A stretch of DNA of 33,797 bases from positions 1 through 33,797 of the forward strand of contig QCBP01000011.1 in assembly GCA_003279055.1 (NCBI GenBank), in the 5' to 3' direction. This DNA comes from Prochlorococcus sp. AG-347-I21. Lineage in GTDB: Bacteria; Cyanobacteriota; Cyanobacteriia; PCC-6307; Cyanobiaceae. The notes under the pieces are model-generated. The model worked only from the letters and a program-made list of their open reading frames with translations, made no database searches and was not told the DNA's origin. Positions 6,884-15,534 of this stretch are shown here, one piece after another. The position numbers and the translations under genes were made by a program. Position 1 is the first letter of the stretch. Every line of letters begins with the position of its first letter.

Positions 6884-8608
6884 ATGCAAAAAGGTGTTCC
6901 ACAGATAATGGATATTACATCTATTAGATCTGTTTTGCATTATTTAAAAAAAAACATCTTACCTACAAAGTTTGAAACTGCCCAACAACCAGAGCCTAAT
7001 ACAATTCAATTATGTTTCAGAGGAGTTAATTCTCAAACATGGTTAGAAGTTTCATGGAATGGAGACTCTCCTAGAATACTAAAGATAAATAAGCCAGAAA
7101 AGATTGGGAGAGAAAGCACACTTTCTAAACAAATAAGATATGGATTAAAGTATATGGCTTTAATTTCAATTGATCAAGATGATTTCGAGAGAGTTATAAA
7201 ATTTAGTTTTGCAAAAAAACCTGGAGATGAAATTAATAAATATTTGATTTTTGAATTAATGGGAAAACATAGTAATATTTTTTATTTGGATAATAAAAAT
7301 AAAATAATTGCAGTTGGCAAACAAATTAAATCAAGTCAATCTAGTTTTAGAACAATTTCAACAGGATCAATTTATTCTGGCCCTCCAGTCAATCTCAAAA
7401 AACAACCTAGAGAAGATGAGTCTTTCCAATCATGGAAAGACTCAATTTCAATAGTGCCTGAGTCTTTGAAATACTGTTTAATAAATACCTATCAAGGAGT
7501 GAGCCCTATCCTCACAAAACAATTAGAGGTTGTTAGCAAAACTGTCAATTCGGAAATAATGGAAAAAAATATCGATTTCATAAGCGATTCAGACTTAAAG
7601 GAGATATTTAAAAATTGGAAGATTTGGATAAATAGGTTTAAAAATAATAACTTTAACTTTTCCATATTTAATAAAGATTTTTATTGCGTTTGGTTTTTTG
7701 ATAAAGAAATTAATTGCGAAAATAAAATAGATTTATGCACCAATTTAGAGAATTATTATGATTATTATCTAAAACAAAAAAAACTTGAATTATTGGTAAA
7801 GAAAATTGAAGGAATAATTTTTAAACAGACCAATACTGAGAAAAAGAATTTAAATATTCAATATGATCTTCTTACAAAATCAGAAAACTTCGAGGTATAT
7901 AAAGAAAAAGCTGACAATATATTCACTTCAAATGAAATTACAAAACGAGATATTATTAAAGGACAAAAACTATATAAAAAGTCAAAAAAACTTAAGAGAT
8001 CTAGAGAATTGATAAAAGAAAGATTAAGTATTTATAAAACAAATATTGAAAGATTAGAAGAATTCACAACTCTTCTAGAAAATTTAAATTCTTTAAATCA
8101 TGAAAAACTTTTCATGAGAATCAAACTACTAGAAGAAATTATGGAAGAAATTTGTAAAGAGTTTAATATCAATATTAAGAGGCAAAGAGAAGATCAGAAA
8201 AGTACATATGAGGTACAATCTTCACCAATTCAAGTTGAAACTCCCACAGGATTGAAGCTTCAGGTAGGGAGAAATATGAGGCAAAATGACTTAATAAGCT
8301 TTAAGTTTTCAAAAAAAGGCGATTTATGGTTTCATGCGCAGGAATCACCAGGCAGTCATGTAGTTTTGAAGTCTTCATCGCAAGCAGCATCTGAACAGGA
8401 TCTTCAAATAGCTGCAGATTTAGCTGCTTTATTTAGTAAGGCAAAAAGAAACATTAAAGTACCAATTAATTTAGTAAAAATTAAAGATTTACAAAAAATC
8501 AAAAAAGGAGGACCGGGGTGCGTTTCCTTTAAAAATAGAGAAATTATTTGGGGAAATCCTACAAGAGGAGAAGATTACATTAAAAAAAATCTTAAAACAG
8601 TAATTTAG
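6884..8608 (+). CDS. RqcH/NFACT family protein (Rqc2-like, formerly fibronectin-binding-like)
   Basis: A 574-residue homologue of RqcH/Rqc2. In other bacteria this protein binds stalled 50S-peptidyl-tRNA complexes and adds C-terminal alanine tails as part of ribosome quality control. The N-terminal NFACT-N domain covers about 1-170, with ELMGKHSNIFYLD at about 124-136. A long charged coiled-coil middle follows (about 290-430). The C-terminal NFACT-R domain (about 450-565) holds GLKLQVGRNMRQNDLISF, GDLWFHAQESPGSHVVLK and INLVKI...KKGGPGCVSF. At the position of the family's Asp-Arg pair the sequence reads DFERV (Glu102-Arg103). The start at 6884 has AAGGA just upstream; MDITSIRSVL at 6908 is an alternative. 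A role in tail synthesis is inferred from the family. Confidence 0.88.
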   Translation: MQKGVPQIMDITSIRSVLHYLKKNILPTKFETAQQPEPNTIQLCFRGVNSQTWLEVSWNGDSPRILKINKPEKIGRESTLSKQIRYGLKYMALISIDQDDFERVIKFSFAKKPGDEINKYLIFELMGKHSNIFYLDNKNKIIAVGKQIKSSQSSFRTISTGSIYSGPPVNLKKQPREDESFQSWKDSISIVPESLKYCLINTYQGVSPILTKQLEVVSKTVNSEIMEKNIDFISDSDLKEIFKNWKIWINRFKNNNFNFSIFNKDFYCVWFFDKEINCENKIDLCTNLENYYDYYLKQKKLELLVKKIEGIIFKQTNTEKKNLNIQYDLLTKSENFEVYKEKADNIFTSNEITKRDIIKGQKLYKKSKKLKRSRELIKERLSIYKTNIERLEEFTTLLENLNSLNHEKLFMRIKLLEEIMEEICKEFNINIKRQREDQKSTYEVQSSPIQVETPTGLKLQVGRNMRQNDLISFKFSKKGDLWFHAQESPGSHVVLKSSSQAASEQDLQIAADLAALFSKAKRNIKVPINLVKIKDLQKIKKGGPGCVSFKNREIIWGNPTRGEDYIKKNLKTVI

Positions 8609-8637
8609 TTTATAATAAAAAAAATTTTAAAATCTAA

Positions 8638-8898
8638 ATGTTTGATTTTCTTTTGGGCACTCATGAATTTTTAGGGAATCATAGTTTTCCAGAGTTTATT
8701 GTTGGATATCTATTTGGTGCTGCACTAATAATAGGAGCTCCTACTGTTTTCTTGCTACTTGCGTTCGTAAGCGCTCTAATGAAAACAAATGGAAAAATGG
8801 GTGGATATAGAGAATATGAAACTTATGGTGAATCATCTTTGAATGATGCCCCTCCTTTCTTATTACCAGATCCCACTAATCCTAAATTAAGCAAATAA
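8638..8898 (+). CDS. Unknown small membrane protein
   Basis: An 86-residue protein with one clear membrane segment (about residues 20-47, from FIVGYLFGAALIIGAPTVF to the SALMK end). It is preceded by a short polar stretch with two histidines (GTHEFLGNHSFPEF) and followed by a soluble tail with MGGYREYETYGES and a proline-rich DAPPFLLPDPTNPKL. It looks like a conserved picocyanobacterial membrane protein, but I do not recognise the family. It follows the RqcH-like gene by 29 bases and precedes tatC by 79, all on the plus strand. Confidence 0.75.
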   Translation: MFDFLLGTHEFLGNHSFPEFIVGYLFGAALIIGAPTVFLLLAFVSALMKTNGKMGGYREYETYGESSLNDAPPFLLPDPTNPKLSK

Positions 8899-8977
8899 TT
8901 AAGTTTATCGAAAATAAATTGGACTTTGACGATAGTAATTTTAAACCTTTTTCTTACAAAATCTTTATCAAAAAATA

Positions 8978-9736
8978 ATGAAAGGTACAGGTCAAAGTGA
9001 AAATAAATTATCAGATTCGATGACTTTTAGTGATCATTTAGAGGAGCTTCGCCAAAGGATACTAAACTCAATTTACTCAATACTTATTTCAATATTCTTT
9101 AGTTTTCTCATCATAAAGCCTTTAATATCTTTTTTAGAAATCCCAGCTGGTGATATTCATTTACTACAACTTGCTCCAGGAGAGTTTTTATTTGTCGCCA
9201 TTAAAGTTGCAGGTTACAGCGGGTTGATAGTGTCTATGCCTTATATTTTTTATCAAATAATATTATTCATTTCTCCTGGTTTAACAAAACAAGAAAAAAG
9301 TCTTATCTTGCCAGCAGTTTTTGGTTCAGGTCTTCTATTTTTTTTAGGATTAATTTTTTCATGGTGGATATTAGTCCCTGCAGCAATAAATTTCTTCATT
9401 AGTTTTGGTGCTGATATTGTTGAACCAACTTGGTCTATAGAAAGATATTTTGATTTTGTTCTCTTATTAATGTCAAGCACTGCAATAGCTTTTCAATTGC
9501 CAGTATTACAATTTATTCTTGGTTCTCTTGGAATAATCACAACAGAAAAAATGATTTCGAATTGGAAGATAGTTGTAATTTCCTCAGCAATATTATCTGC
9601 AGTTATTACCCCTTCAACGGACCCATTGACTATGTCATTGCTATCTATATCGATTGTGTTTTTATTTTTTGTGGGTACTGGATTAACTTACTTATCAGAA
9701 AATCTTAAGTCAAAAACTCTTTCATCTTCTCATTAA
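8978..9736 (+). CDS. tatC: Sec-independent protein translocase TatC
   Basis: Core receptor of the twin-arginine translocation pathway, which exports folded proteins across the cytoplasmic and thylakoid membranes. At 252 residues it has six predicted membrane segments. The hallmark TFSDHLEELRQRI is at about 16-28, and MPYIFYQIILFISPGLTKQEK and the FIFSFGAD-like FFISFGADIVEP region follow the TatC pattern. An internal ATG at residue 15 (MTFSDHLEELR) could also be a start. The gene overlaps the convergent DUF3067 gene by 32 bases. petC, whose product carries a twin-arginine signal, lies about 410 bases downstream. Confidence 0.97.
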   Translation: MKGTGQSENKLSDSMTFSDHLEELRQRILNSIYSILISIFFSFLIIKPLISFLEIPAGDIHLLQLAPGEFLFVAIKVAGYSGLIVSMPYIFYQIILFISPGLTKQEKSLILPAVFGSGLLFFLGLIFSWWILVPAAINFFISFGADIVEPTWSIERYFDFVLLLMSSTAIAFQLPVLQFILGSLGIITTEKMISNWKIVVISSAILSAVITPSTDPLTMSLLSISIVFLFFVGTGLTYLSENLKSKTLSSSH

Positions 9737-10022
9737 GATTTAATTGCAAGCTGACAGCCCTACCTAATCTTGGCTTAGCATTGACTTTTTTTAGCCATTC
9801 CCTTACATCTTCTGAATATCCACATCTATTTAAAATCTCGATTTTATCAGCTATCGATTTTTTATATTCATCTTCACTTAGAGGAAATGATTCCTGTCCA
9901 AGAAAACCCCACATCATTTGAAAATAAACAAATTTTCCTCTTCTAAATAGTCTAAAATCATATTTTTTTCCCCAGCGATGAATCAAATAATGTATAACTT
10001 CATCTACTTGTAATGGGTTCAT
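9705..10022 (-). CDS. DUF3067 family protein
   Basis: A 105-residue soluble protein of a family I recognise from cyanobacteria and plastid-bearing eukaryotes. Typical parts are the start MNPLQVDEVIHYLIHRWGKK, FRLFRRGKFVYFQMMWGFLG, FPLSEDEYKKSIADKIEIL, and the REWLKKVNAKPRLGRAVSL end. Its function is unknown. The length is normal. Its 3' end overlaps the 3' end of tatC by 32 bases on the opposite strand. Confidence 0.85.
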   Translation of the reverse strand: MNPLQVDEVIHYLIHRWGKKYDFRLFRRGKFVYFQMMWGFLGQESFPLSEDEYKKSIADKIEILNRCGYSEDVREWLKKVNAKPRLGRAVSLQLNLNEKMKEFLT

Positions 10023-10095
10023 TTAAATCAATTAATTAAGACTTCCTAAACTTTTACTTTAAATTATTAAAAGTCCTATCTATTTGCAACAGAAA

Positions 10096-10125
10096 TTGAA
10101 CAATTTGCTCCATAATAACTAATAA
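10096..10125 (+). promoter_or_regulatory. Possible petC promoter
   Basis: TTGAAC (10096-10101) is followed after 18 bases by TAATAA (10120-10125), about 20 bases before the petC ATG. This fits a weak sigma-70 promoter. In such AT-rich sequence chance matches are common. Confidence 0.35.
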
Positions 10126-10145
10126 ATAACAGAACCAAGTAGCGA

Positions 10146-10682
10146 ATGACTCAGTTAAGTTCCAATGATGTCCCTTCAATGGGTCGAAGGCAATTTATGA
10201 ATCTTCTTACATTTGGTACTGCAACTGGTGTAGCGTTAGGAGCCCTTTACCCTGTAGCGAATTATTTCATGCCTTTAAGAGCAGGCGGTGGTGGAGGTGG
10301 AACTTCTGCTAAAGATGAATTAGGGAATCCAATAACTAAGACAGGTTGGTTAGCCACCCATCAAGCAGGAGATAGAAGTCTAGTGCAGGGCCTAAAGGGA
10401 GATCCAACTTATTTAATAGTTAATGAGGGTGGGGAAATAGGAGAATTTGGTTTAAATGCAATTTGTACTCATTTAGGTTGCGTTGTCCCATGGGATAGTG
10501 GTGCCAATAAATTCATATGTCCTTGTCATGGAAGTCAGTACGATACTAATGGGAAGGTAGTTAGAGGGCCTGCTCCTTTATCTTTAGCTCTAGCTCATGT
10601 CGATATTGAAGATGATGCTGTACTCGTCAAACAGTGGTCAGAAACTGACTTTAGAACTAATGAAAATCCATGGTGGGCATAA
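10146..10682 (+). CDS. petC: Cytochrome b6f Rieske iron-sulfur protein
   Basis: The 2Fe-2S subunit of the cytochrome b6f complex; it takes electrons from plastoquinol and passes them to cytochrome f. It has 178 residues. The uncleaved N-terminal twin-arginine signal anchor has Arg14-Arg15 ([10 protein letters not shown]) followed by one membrane helix. A glycine-rich hinge follows (46-52). The cluster ligands are Cys107 and His109 (CTHLGC) and Cys125 and His128 (CPCHGS), with the disulfide pair Cys112-Cys127. petA follows after 4 bases. The twin-arginine signal makes it a likely client of the TatC encoded upstream. Confidence 0.98.
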   Translation: MTQLSSNDVPSMGRRQFMNLLTFGTATGVALGALYPVANYFMPLRAGGGGGGTSAKDELGNPITKTGWLATHQAGDRSLVQGLKGDPTYLIVNEGGEIGEFGLNAICTHLGCVVPWDSGANKFICPCHGSQYDTNGKVVRGPAPLSLALAHVDIEDDAVLVKQWSETDFRTNENPWWA

Positions 10683-10686
10683 AAAA

Positions 10687-11640
10687 ATGAAAGGTCTTAA
10701 AAATCAAATCATGAAAAAAACAAGTTTGTTTATCTGTACTCTGCTTTTCATTTCAAGCATTGTATTTTATCCAGAGATCAGTTTTGCTTATCCATTTTGG
10801 GCTCAGCAAAACTACGAATCCCCAAGAGAAGCCACAGGTAAGATAGTATGTGCGAATTGTCATCTAGCTCAGATGCCTACAATTGCAGAGGTTCCACAAT
10901 CTGTTGGAGCAGACAGTGTTTTCAAAGCTGTAGTCAAAATACCCTACAAAAATGATTTAAAAGAGATAGGGGCTGATGGTTCGGAAGTCCCATTACAAGT
11001 TGGTGCTGTTGTAATGCTGCCTGATGGCTTTAAACTTGCTCCACAAGAAAGATGGACCGAAGAAATAAAAGAGGAGACAGAAGGGGTTTATTTCACTAAC
11101 TACAGTGAAGAGAAAGATAATATCATTATTGTCGGACCTTTACCTGGCGATACCAATAAAGAAATTGTTTTCCCTGTACTTTCCCCTGACCCATCCACTA
11201 ATAAAGAATATCACTATGGAAAATACTCGTTACATATTGGAGGCAATAGAGGTAGAGGTCAGGTATATCCAACTGGAGACAAGAGCAATAATGTAGTATT
11301 CACTTCTTCCACGGCAGGAACTATAGATTCAATAGAAACAATTGAAGATGGAAGCTATCAAGTCAATATAGAAAACGATAATGGTGAAATAACTACTGAA
11401 GCAGTGCCCGTTGGTCCTCAACTTATCGTAAAAGCGCAAGATAAAATTAATGTAGGTGACCCTCTTACTAATGATCCCAACGTTGGTGGGTTTGGACAAT
11501 TAGATGCTGAGGTTGTACTTCAGAGCCCTTATAGAGTAATTGGATTGATTGCATTCTTCTTTGGTGTAGGCTTAACACAAATACTTTTAGTATTAAAGAA
11601 AAAACAAGTAGAAAAAGTGCAAGCAGCAGAGGGTATCTAA
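10687..11640 (+). CDS. petA: Cytochrome f (apocytochrome f precursor)
   Basis: c-type cytochrome subunit of the b6f complex. It passes electrons to plastocyanin or cytochrome c6 in the thylakoid lumen. The signal peptide ends SFA (residue 34), so the mature protein begins Tyr35-Pro-Phe-Trp; the amino group of that Tyr is an axial heme ligand. CANCH is at 55-59, with His59 as the other ligand. The large lumenal domain carries the [13 protein letters not shown] and basic patches. A C-terminal membrane helix ([20 protein letters not shown]) anchors it. The ATG at 10687 gives 317 residues; the ATG at 10711 ([12 protein letters not shown]) gives 309 with an equally good signal peptide. A start inside petC is unlikely. 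Confidence 0.97.
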   Translation: MKGLKNQIMKKTSLFICTLLFISSIVFYPEISFAYPFWAQQNYESPREATGKIVCANCHLAQMPTIAEVPQSVGADSVFKAVVKIPYKNDLKEIGADGSEVPLQVGAVVMLPDGFKLAPQERWTEEIKEETEGVYFTNYSEEKDNIIIVGPLPGDTNKEIVFPVLSPDPSTNKEYHYGKYSLHIGGNRGRGQVYPTGDKSNNVVFTSSTAGTIDSIETIEDGSYQVNIENDNGEITTEAVPVGPQLIVKAQDKINVGDPLTNDPNVGGFGQLDAEVVLQSPYRVIGLIAFFFGVGLTQILLVLKKKQVEKVQAAEGI

Positions 11641-11650
11641 CTTTCTCTAA

Positions 11651-12544
11651 ATGCTTATACTTCAAGCTTTTATACAATCTCCAGGAGAAACTTTTTTAAA
11701 TTTAGGATTTATAACTATTAGATGGTACGGACTTCTTATTTCGGTTTCAGTTTTAATAGGCCTATTTGTCTCTAAAAAACTAGCAAAAGCAAGAAATATT
11801 AACCCAGAGTACATTAGTGAAATACTTCCATCATTAATAATCTCTTCAATAATTGGAGCTAGAGCTTATTACGTAATTTTTGAGTGGAGGCAATATAGCG
11901 GAGAGTACTTTTTTACTTCTTTTGAACTATTCAATAACATCATTCAAATACCTTCTTTTCTTGCAGTTTGGGAAGGAGGCATAGCAATCCATGGAGGTCT
12001 AATTGGAGGATTAATATCTATTATCTATTTCTGTAAGTCGAAAAAAATTAATCTAAAAACCTTTATAGATATATTAATACCCTCGATTATTCTTGGACAA
12101 TCAATAGGAAGGTGGGGAAATTTTTTCAATAACGAAGCCTTTGGAGTTCCTACAAATTTGCCTTGGAAATTATTTATACCTATCCAAAATAGGCCTTTAG
12201 AATTTATTAATTATGAATTTTTTCACCCTACATTTCTCTATGAGTCATTGTGGAATCTTTTGATTTTCATCGTCCTTATTATTACCTTTAATAAACAAAA
12301 TAAAACAGATTTTTTCAGGCCTGGCTTTATTAGCTGTCTTTATTTAATAAGTTATAGCTTTGGACGATTCTGGATTGAAGGTTTAAGAACTGACCCACTA
12401 TGCATTGGTGGACTTCCACCTTTCTGTGATGGCGGTATAAGAATGGCTCAATTTATAAGTATTTTTCTATTTTCTTCTGGATTAATTGGAATATTTTTTT
12501 TAAGATTGAGAACATATACTGGGAAAAATAGAAAGAATGGATAA
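11651..12544 (+). CDS. lgt: Prolipoprotein diacylglyceryl transferase
   Basis: Attaches diacylglycerol from phosphatidylglycerol to the lipobox cysteine of exported lipoproteins, in the cytoplasmic membrane. It has 297 residues and about seven membrane segments. [14 protein letters not shown] is at about 107-120, with His114, and the family signature [10 protein letters not shown] is at 153-162; [15 protein letters not shown] near the C terminus holds the second conserved Arg region. It starts 10 bases after petA and its last bases overlap the cobM start by 8, so the genes are probably in one operon with translational coupling to cobM. Confidence 0.97.
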   Translation: MLILQAFIQSPGETFLNLGFITIRWYGLLISVSVLIGLFVSKKLAKARNINPEYISEILPSLIISSIIGARAYYVIFEWRQYSGEYFFTSFELFNNIIQIPSFLAVWEGGIAIHGGLIGGLISIIYFCKSKKINLKTFIDILIPSIILGQSIGRWGNFFNNEAFGVPTNLPWKLFIPIQNRPLEFINYEFFHPTFLYESLWNLLIFIVLIITFNKQNKTDFFRPGFISCLYLISYSFGRFWIEGLRTDPLCIGGLPPFCDGGIRMAQFISIFLFSSGLIGIFFLRLRTYTGKNRKNG

Positions 12545-13292
12545 CAAAATATCCTTTATTGGTGTTGGTCCAGGCGATCCAGAATTATTAACTTTAAAAG
12601 CATTAAAAAAGATAAAACTTGCAGATGTCATTATTTGGACTGATTCTCTAATTCCTGAAAAGATTTTAGATTCTGCTAAAGAAGGTTCTGAAAAAATAAA
12701 AACGAGTTCACTTAACTTAGAGCAAATCACCTCAATTATGATAGAAAAATTTCAGGCAGGGAAAACTGTTGTAAGGTTGCATGATGGAGACCCTTGCCTT
12801 TTTGGAGCAATTAGAGAGCAAATCGAAATTTTAAAAAATGAAAAAATTGAAATCGAGGTCGTTCCTGGAGTAAGTGCTTTTCAAGTTGCTGCAGCATATC
12901 ATGAAGCTGAGTTAACCATCCCTGACGTAACTCAAACAATAATTTTAACTAGAGCAGGAGGTCGAACAGGGATGCCCGAAAAAGAATCTCTGAAAGATCT
13001 TGCGAAACACAATTCCTCTATATGTCTATATCTAAGTGCTAGGCATGTTAAAAGGTCTCAAGAAACTTTACTAGAGTTTTACCCTCCAGAGACTAAAGTG
13101 ATAGTTGGATTTAGAGTATCTTGGGATGATGGTTGGACATCATTAATAGAATTAAAAGATATGGAAAAATTTTCTATTCAGAAAAAACTAATTAGAACAA
13201 CAATTTACATAATAAGCCCAGCAATTAGTAATTCTCAAAAAAGATCTAATCTTTATAATCCATCTTATAAGCATCTCTTTAGGAATAAATAA
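12537..13292 (+). CDS. cobM: Precorrin-4 C11-methyltransferase
   Basis: An S-adenosylmethionine-dependent tetrapyrrole methylase that methylates C11 of the corrin precursor (precorrin-4, or cobalt-precorrin-4 as CbiF). It has 251 residues. The SAM site [16 protein letters not shown] starts at residue 9. [38 protein letters not shown] and [16 protein letters not shown] match CobM/CbiF specifically among the methylases. The start ATG is embedded in the end of lgt. Prochlorococcus makes its own corrinoid (pseudocobalamin), and the CobT-like gene at 31828-32985 is another member of that route. Confidence 0.95.
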   Translation: MDNKISFIGVGPGDPELLTLKALKKIKLADVIIWTDSLIPEKILDSAKEGSEKIKTSSLNLEQITSIMIEKFQAGKTVVRLHDGDPCLFGAIREQIEILKNEKIEIEVVPGVSAFQVAAAYHEAELTIPDVTQTIILTRAGGRTGMPEKESLKDLAKHNSSICLYLSARHVKRSQETLLEFYPPETKVIVGFRVSWDDGWTSLIELKDMEKFSIQKKLIRTTIYIISPAISNSQKRSNLYNPSYKHLFRNK

Positions 13293-13300
13293 TTTTAAAG

Positions 13301-13334
13301 TTGATAGAAAAATATTAATTACTATAATTAGTAA
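13301..13334 (+). promoter_or_regulatory. Promoter with a palindrome over the -10 box
   Basis: TTGATA (13301-13306), a 16-base spacer and TATAAT (13323-13328) form the best sigma-70-like promoter I found in the window. The -10 box lies within a 16-base inverted repeat, TTACTA-TAAT-TAGTAA (13319-13334), which could be an operator. The predicted transcript start is about 13335, giving a leader of about 67 bases before the TTG at 13402. Confidence 0.6.
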
Positions 13335-13383
13335 AAATTTATTTGCTTTGAAAGAAATAAAATCTGTGTCGGGAATCCACAAT

Positions 13384-13404
13384 AAAGGAGGAGATTCCTC
13401 TTTG
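13384..13404 (+). promoter_or_regulatory. Consensus Shine-Dalgarno within a hairpin, deciding a TTG start
   Basis: AAAGGAGGAG (13384-13393) lies about 10 bases upstream of TTG 13402-13404 and is the strongest Shine-Dalgarno in the window. AAGGAGGA (13385-13392) can pair with TCCTCTTT (13396-13403), with one G-T wobble, around a GAT loop. The hairpin would hide both the ribosome site and the first bases of the start codon. Confidence 0.55.
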
Positions 13405-13842
13405 AAGAGAATCGGAAATTTCATTAAAGAGGCTAGGTTAAGTAAAAATCAATCAATTGAAGAATTGGCTTCTGATTTAAAAATTGGAACTCATCAACTG
13501 GAAGCGATAGAGGAAGGTGATGAAGAAAAACTACCTGAAAAAGTATTTATCAAAGCAATGATTAGACGCATTTCACAGAAGCTAAAACTTGATACAGAAT
13601 TTTTAATGGATGAATTCAAGACAGAGAGGAAAGAAGTGAAAATTGAAGAAATAGTTGAAGAAGTTTCCAAAAAAAATTATAAATCTAGGCAATCTAAGAA
13701 TTTTAATCCACTAGGATTCCTAATATTTATCTTAATTTCAGGCTTTCTCGGACTAATCGCCTCCTCCTTAATTTTCAATTTATTTTCAGATTCTTCTCAG
13801 AATCAAACTCCAAAACAAGAACTTATTAAAAAAACTAAATAA
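13402..13842 (+). CDS. RodZ-like helix-turn-helix membrane protein
   Basis: A cytoplasmic helix-turn-helix domain joined to one membrane helix, the architecture of RodZ-like proteins and of some membrane-bound regulators. From the TTG at 13402 the protein is 146 residues. The Xre-type domain spans about 1-70 (IGNFIKEARLSKNQSIEEL, LKIGTHQLEAIEEGDEEKLP). A charged linker with VKIEEIVEEVSKK follows, then one hydrophobic helix (FLIFILISGFLGLIASSLIF) and a short polar end. RodZ proteins usually have a larger periplasmic part, so this one is minimal. An upstream in-frame TTG at 13348 would add 18 residues but has no ribosome site. The 3' end overlaps the Ppx gene by 8 bases, convergent. Confidence 0.82.
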   Translation: MKRIGNFIKEARLSKNQSIEELASDLKIGTHQLEAIEEGDEEKLPEKVFIKAMIRRISQKLKLDTEFLMDEFKTERKEVKIEEIVEEVSKKNYKSRQSKNFNPLGFLIFILISGFLGLIASSLIFNLFSDSSQNQTPKQELIKKTK

Positions 13843-15430
13843 CTTTTAAATCCAAATTCTTTAGTTCTTTTATTACATTTCGGCATAATCCTAAGTTCCA
13901 TTTTTCAAGAAGAAGATTATGGTTTCCTTTTAAAGGTAAAAGTTGAAATGTAAGATTATTTTCCTGCAATTTTATTTGAACTGAGGAGATCACCTTGTCA
14001 GGTCTTTGATCAAGAGCTGCTGCTAATCTCAGGATTAATGACATTTCAAGTACTAATGTTTTATCTTCTTTGGATATTAAATTTTGCCAAGACTCATGTC
14101 TTTTCTTGGGTAGAGTCTTCCTATGGTACCTAGCAATTGAAGCAATAATATTTGTTTCTGATTCAGAATATCCCAACAACTCACAATTTTTTATTAAGTA
14201 CCAAGAGTGTTTGTGATATGAACCAACATTCACGTATTTCCCACAATTATAAAGGTTAGAAGCTGCCCAAAGAAGTTCTTTAGCTTTAGGGTCATTATCG
14301 CTATGAAAGATATTTTTAGTCTGATCGTAGATTTGAAAGGCAATATCGATAACTTTCTCAGCTCTTGTACTATCTACCCCAAACTTTCTGGCCTGATGAA
14401 CTATGGTTGTTTTTCTAATATTACTTTGAATATTTAACTCGTTTTTTATTATCCCTTTACGAAGCATCCAATCAACAACTAAACCCTCTCTAAGCGCCCT
14501 CTCACTTATAGTTAATTCATTAAAGTTCAACATCTCCATTGCGGCGTTTAATATCAATGCTCCTGGAATAATTATTTCTGCTCTTCTCTCACTTAATGAA
14601 GGTATTTTCTTGATTTCCGAAACTGGCAATTTAATTAGTTTTTCCAATACATTCTGTAAACTTTCCCTTTTAAATTTATAACCATGCAACTTTTGTTTTG
14701 ATTCACCTAAATCATCTGAAATCAAATTTCCTAATGAGGTTGCAGTGCCACTTGTCGCAATCATAGATAAAGGCTTATCTCCCTTAGATCTACTCATTAT
14801 TTTTCGAACAGATGGTTCTAAAGATCCTTGAATAAAAGTTGTTAGAAAATTCGTTCTTTCTGAATTTAAAGACTCTTTATTTAAAAAATCATTCTTAAGT
14901 CTTACCGCACCAACTCTCGAACTTGTTAGAGCTATTGCATCTTTTTTATCTGCAAGTATTAATTCTGTAGATCCTCCTCCAATATCTATGATTACAAAAG
15001 TCTGATCTTCAAAAGCCATCCCAGAAAGAACACCAAGATAAATTAATCTGGCTTCCTCAGAACCACTTATCATTTCTATTTGAATATCAGTTTCATCAAG
15101 AACTCTTCTAATTAAATCTTGACCGTTTGGAGCTTCCCTAACTGCACTTGTTGCTGCTGTTACTATTTGTTTTACTCCATTACTTTTACAATATTCCTTA
15201 AATCGCTTAAGAGTAACTAATGTTCTTTGGATTGATTCTTCAGTAAGATTTCCCTCCTCATCTCTTTCTCCAAGACGAGTTGTTGATTTATCAGTGAATT
15301 TTATTGAAAATGATTTTAATTCTAGATTAATTTCTGCTACCAAGAGATGTGTAGAGTTAGTTCCTATATCGATCGAAGCTACTAAAATTTGCTTTTCTGG
15401 TGAATATCTTAAATCTTGTTTCTTTATCAT
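13835..15430 (-). CDS. ppx: Ppx/GppA family exopolyphosphatase
   Basis: Hydrolyses terminal phosphate from polyphosphate, or pppGpp, in the cytoplasm. It has 531 residues. The actin-like ATPase-fold N-terminal half contains SIDIGTNSTHLLVAE (19-33), TAATSAVREAPNG (91-103), SGSEEARLIYLGV (122-134), IDIGGGSTEL (148-157) and ATSGTATSLG. The C-terminal half is an HD-type helical domain (IANVHQARKFG-like TTIVHQARKFGVD, and SIARYHRKTLPKK), as in full-length Ppx. I cannot tell exopolyphosphatase from guanosine pentaphosphatase by sequence alone. It is divergent from ubiA, with about 100 bases between them. Confidence 0.92.
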   Translation of the reverse strand: MIKKQDLRYSPEKQILVASIDIGTNSTHLLVAEINLELKSFSIKFTDKSTTRLGERDEEGNLTEESIQRTLVTLKRFKEYCKSNGVKQIVTAATSAVREAPNGQDLIRRVLDETDIQIEMISGSEEARLIYLGVLSGMAFEDQTFVIIDIGGGSTELILADKKDAIALTSSRVGAVRLKNDFLNKESLNSERTNFLTTFIQGSLEPSVRKIMSRSKGDKPLSMIATSGTATSLGNLISDDLGESKQKLHGYKFKRESLQNVLEKLIKLPVSEIKKIPSLSERRAEIIIPGALILNAAMEMLNFNELTISERALREGLVVDWMLRKGIIKNELNIQSNIRKTTIVHQARKFGVDSTRAEKVIDIAFQIYDQTKNIFHSDNDPKAKELLWAASNLYNCGKYVNVGSYHKHSWYLIKNCELLGYSESETNIIASIARYHRKTLPKKRHESWQNLISKEDKTLVLEMSLILRLAAALDQRPDKVISSVQIKLQENNLTFQLLPLKGNHNLLLEKWNLGLCRNVIKELKNLDLKVI

Positions 15431-15483
15431 TTCTTTTTAGAAGATGCAGATATCTTTAATCCATTAATAAATATACCCAAGAT

Positions 15484-15512
15484 TGATTATTAATTAATAG
15501 AAATCATTTAAT
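15484..15512 (+). promoter_or_regulatory. Possible ubiA promoter
   Basis: TTGATT (15484-15489), a 17-base spacer and TTTAAT (15507-15512) lie 22 bases before the ATG at 15535. This is a plausible sigma-70 promoter. It is supported only by hexamer match and spacing. Confidence 0.4.
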
Positions 15513-15534
15513 CCTAGTAAGATTATTTAAAGTT

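Noticed and set aside
10597-10686. An earlier start for petA inside petC
   Set aside because: It would add residues encoded by the petC frame and spoil the signal peptide; starts at 10687 or 10711 are much better.
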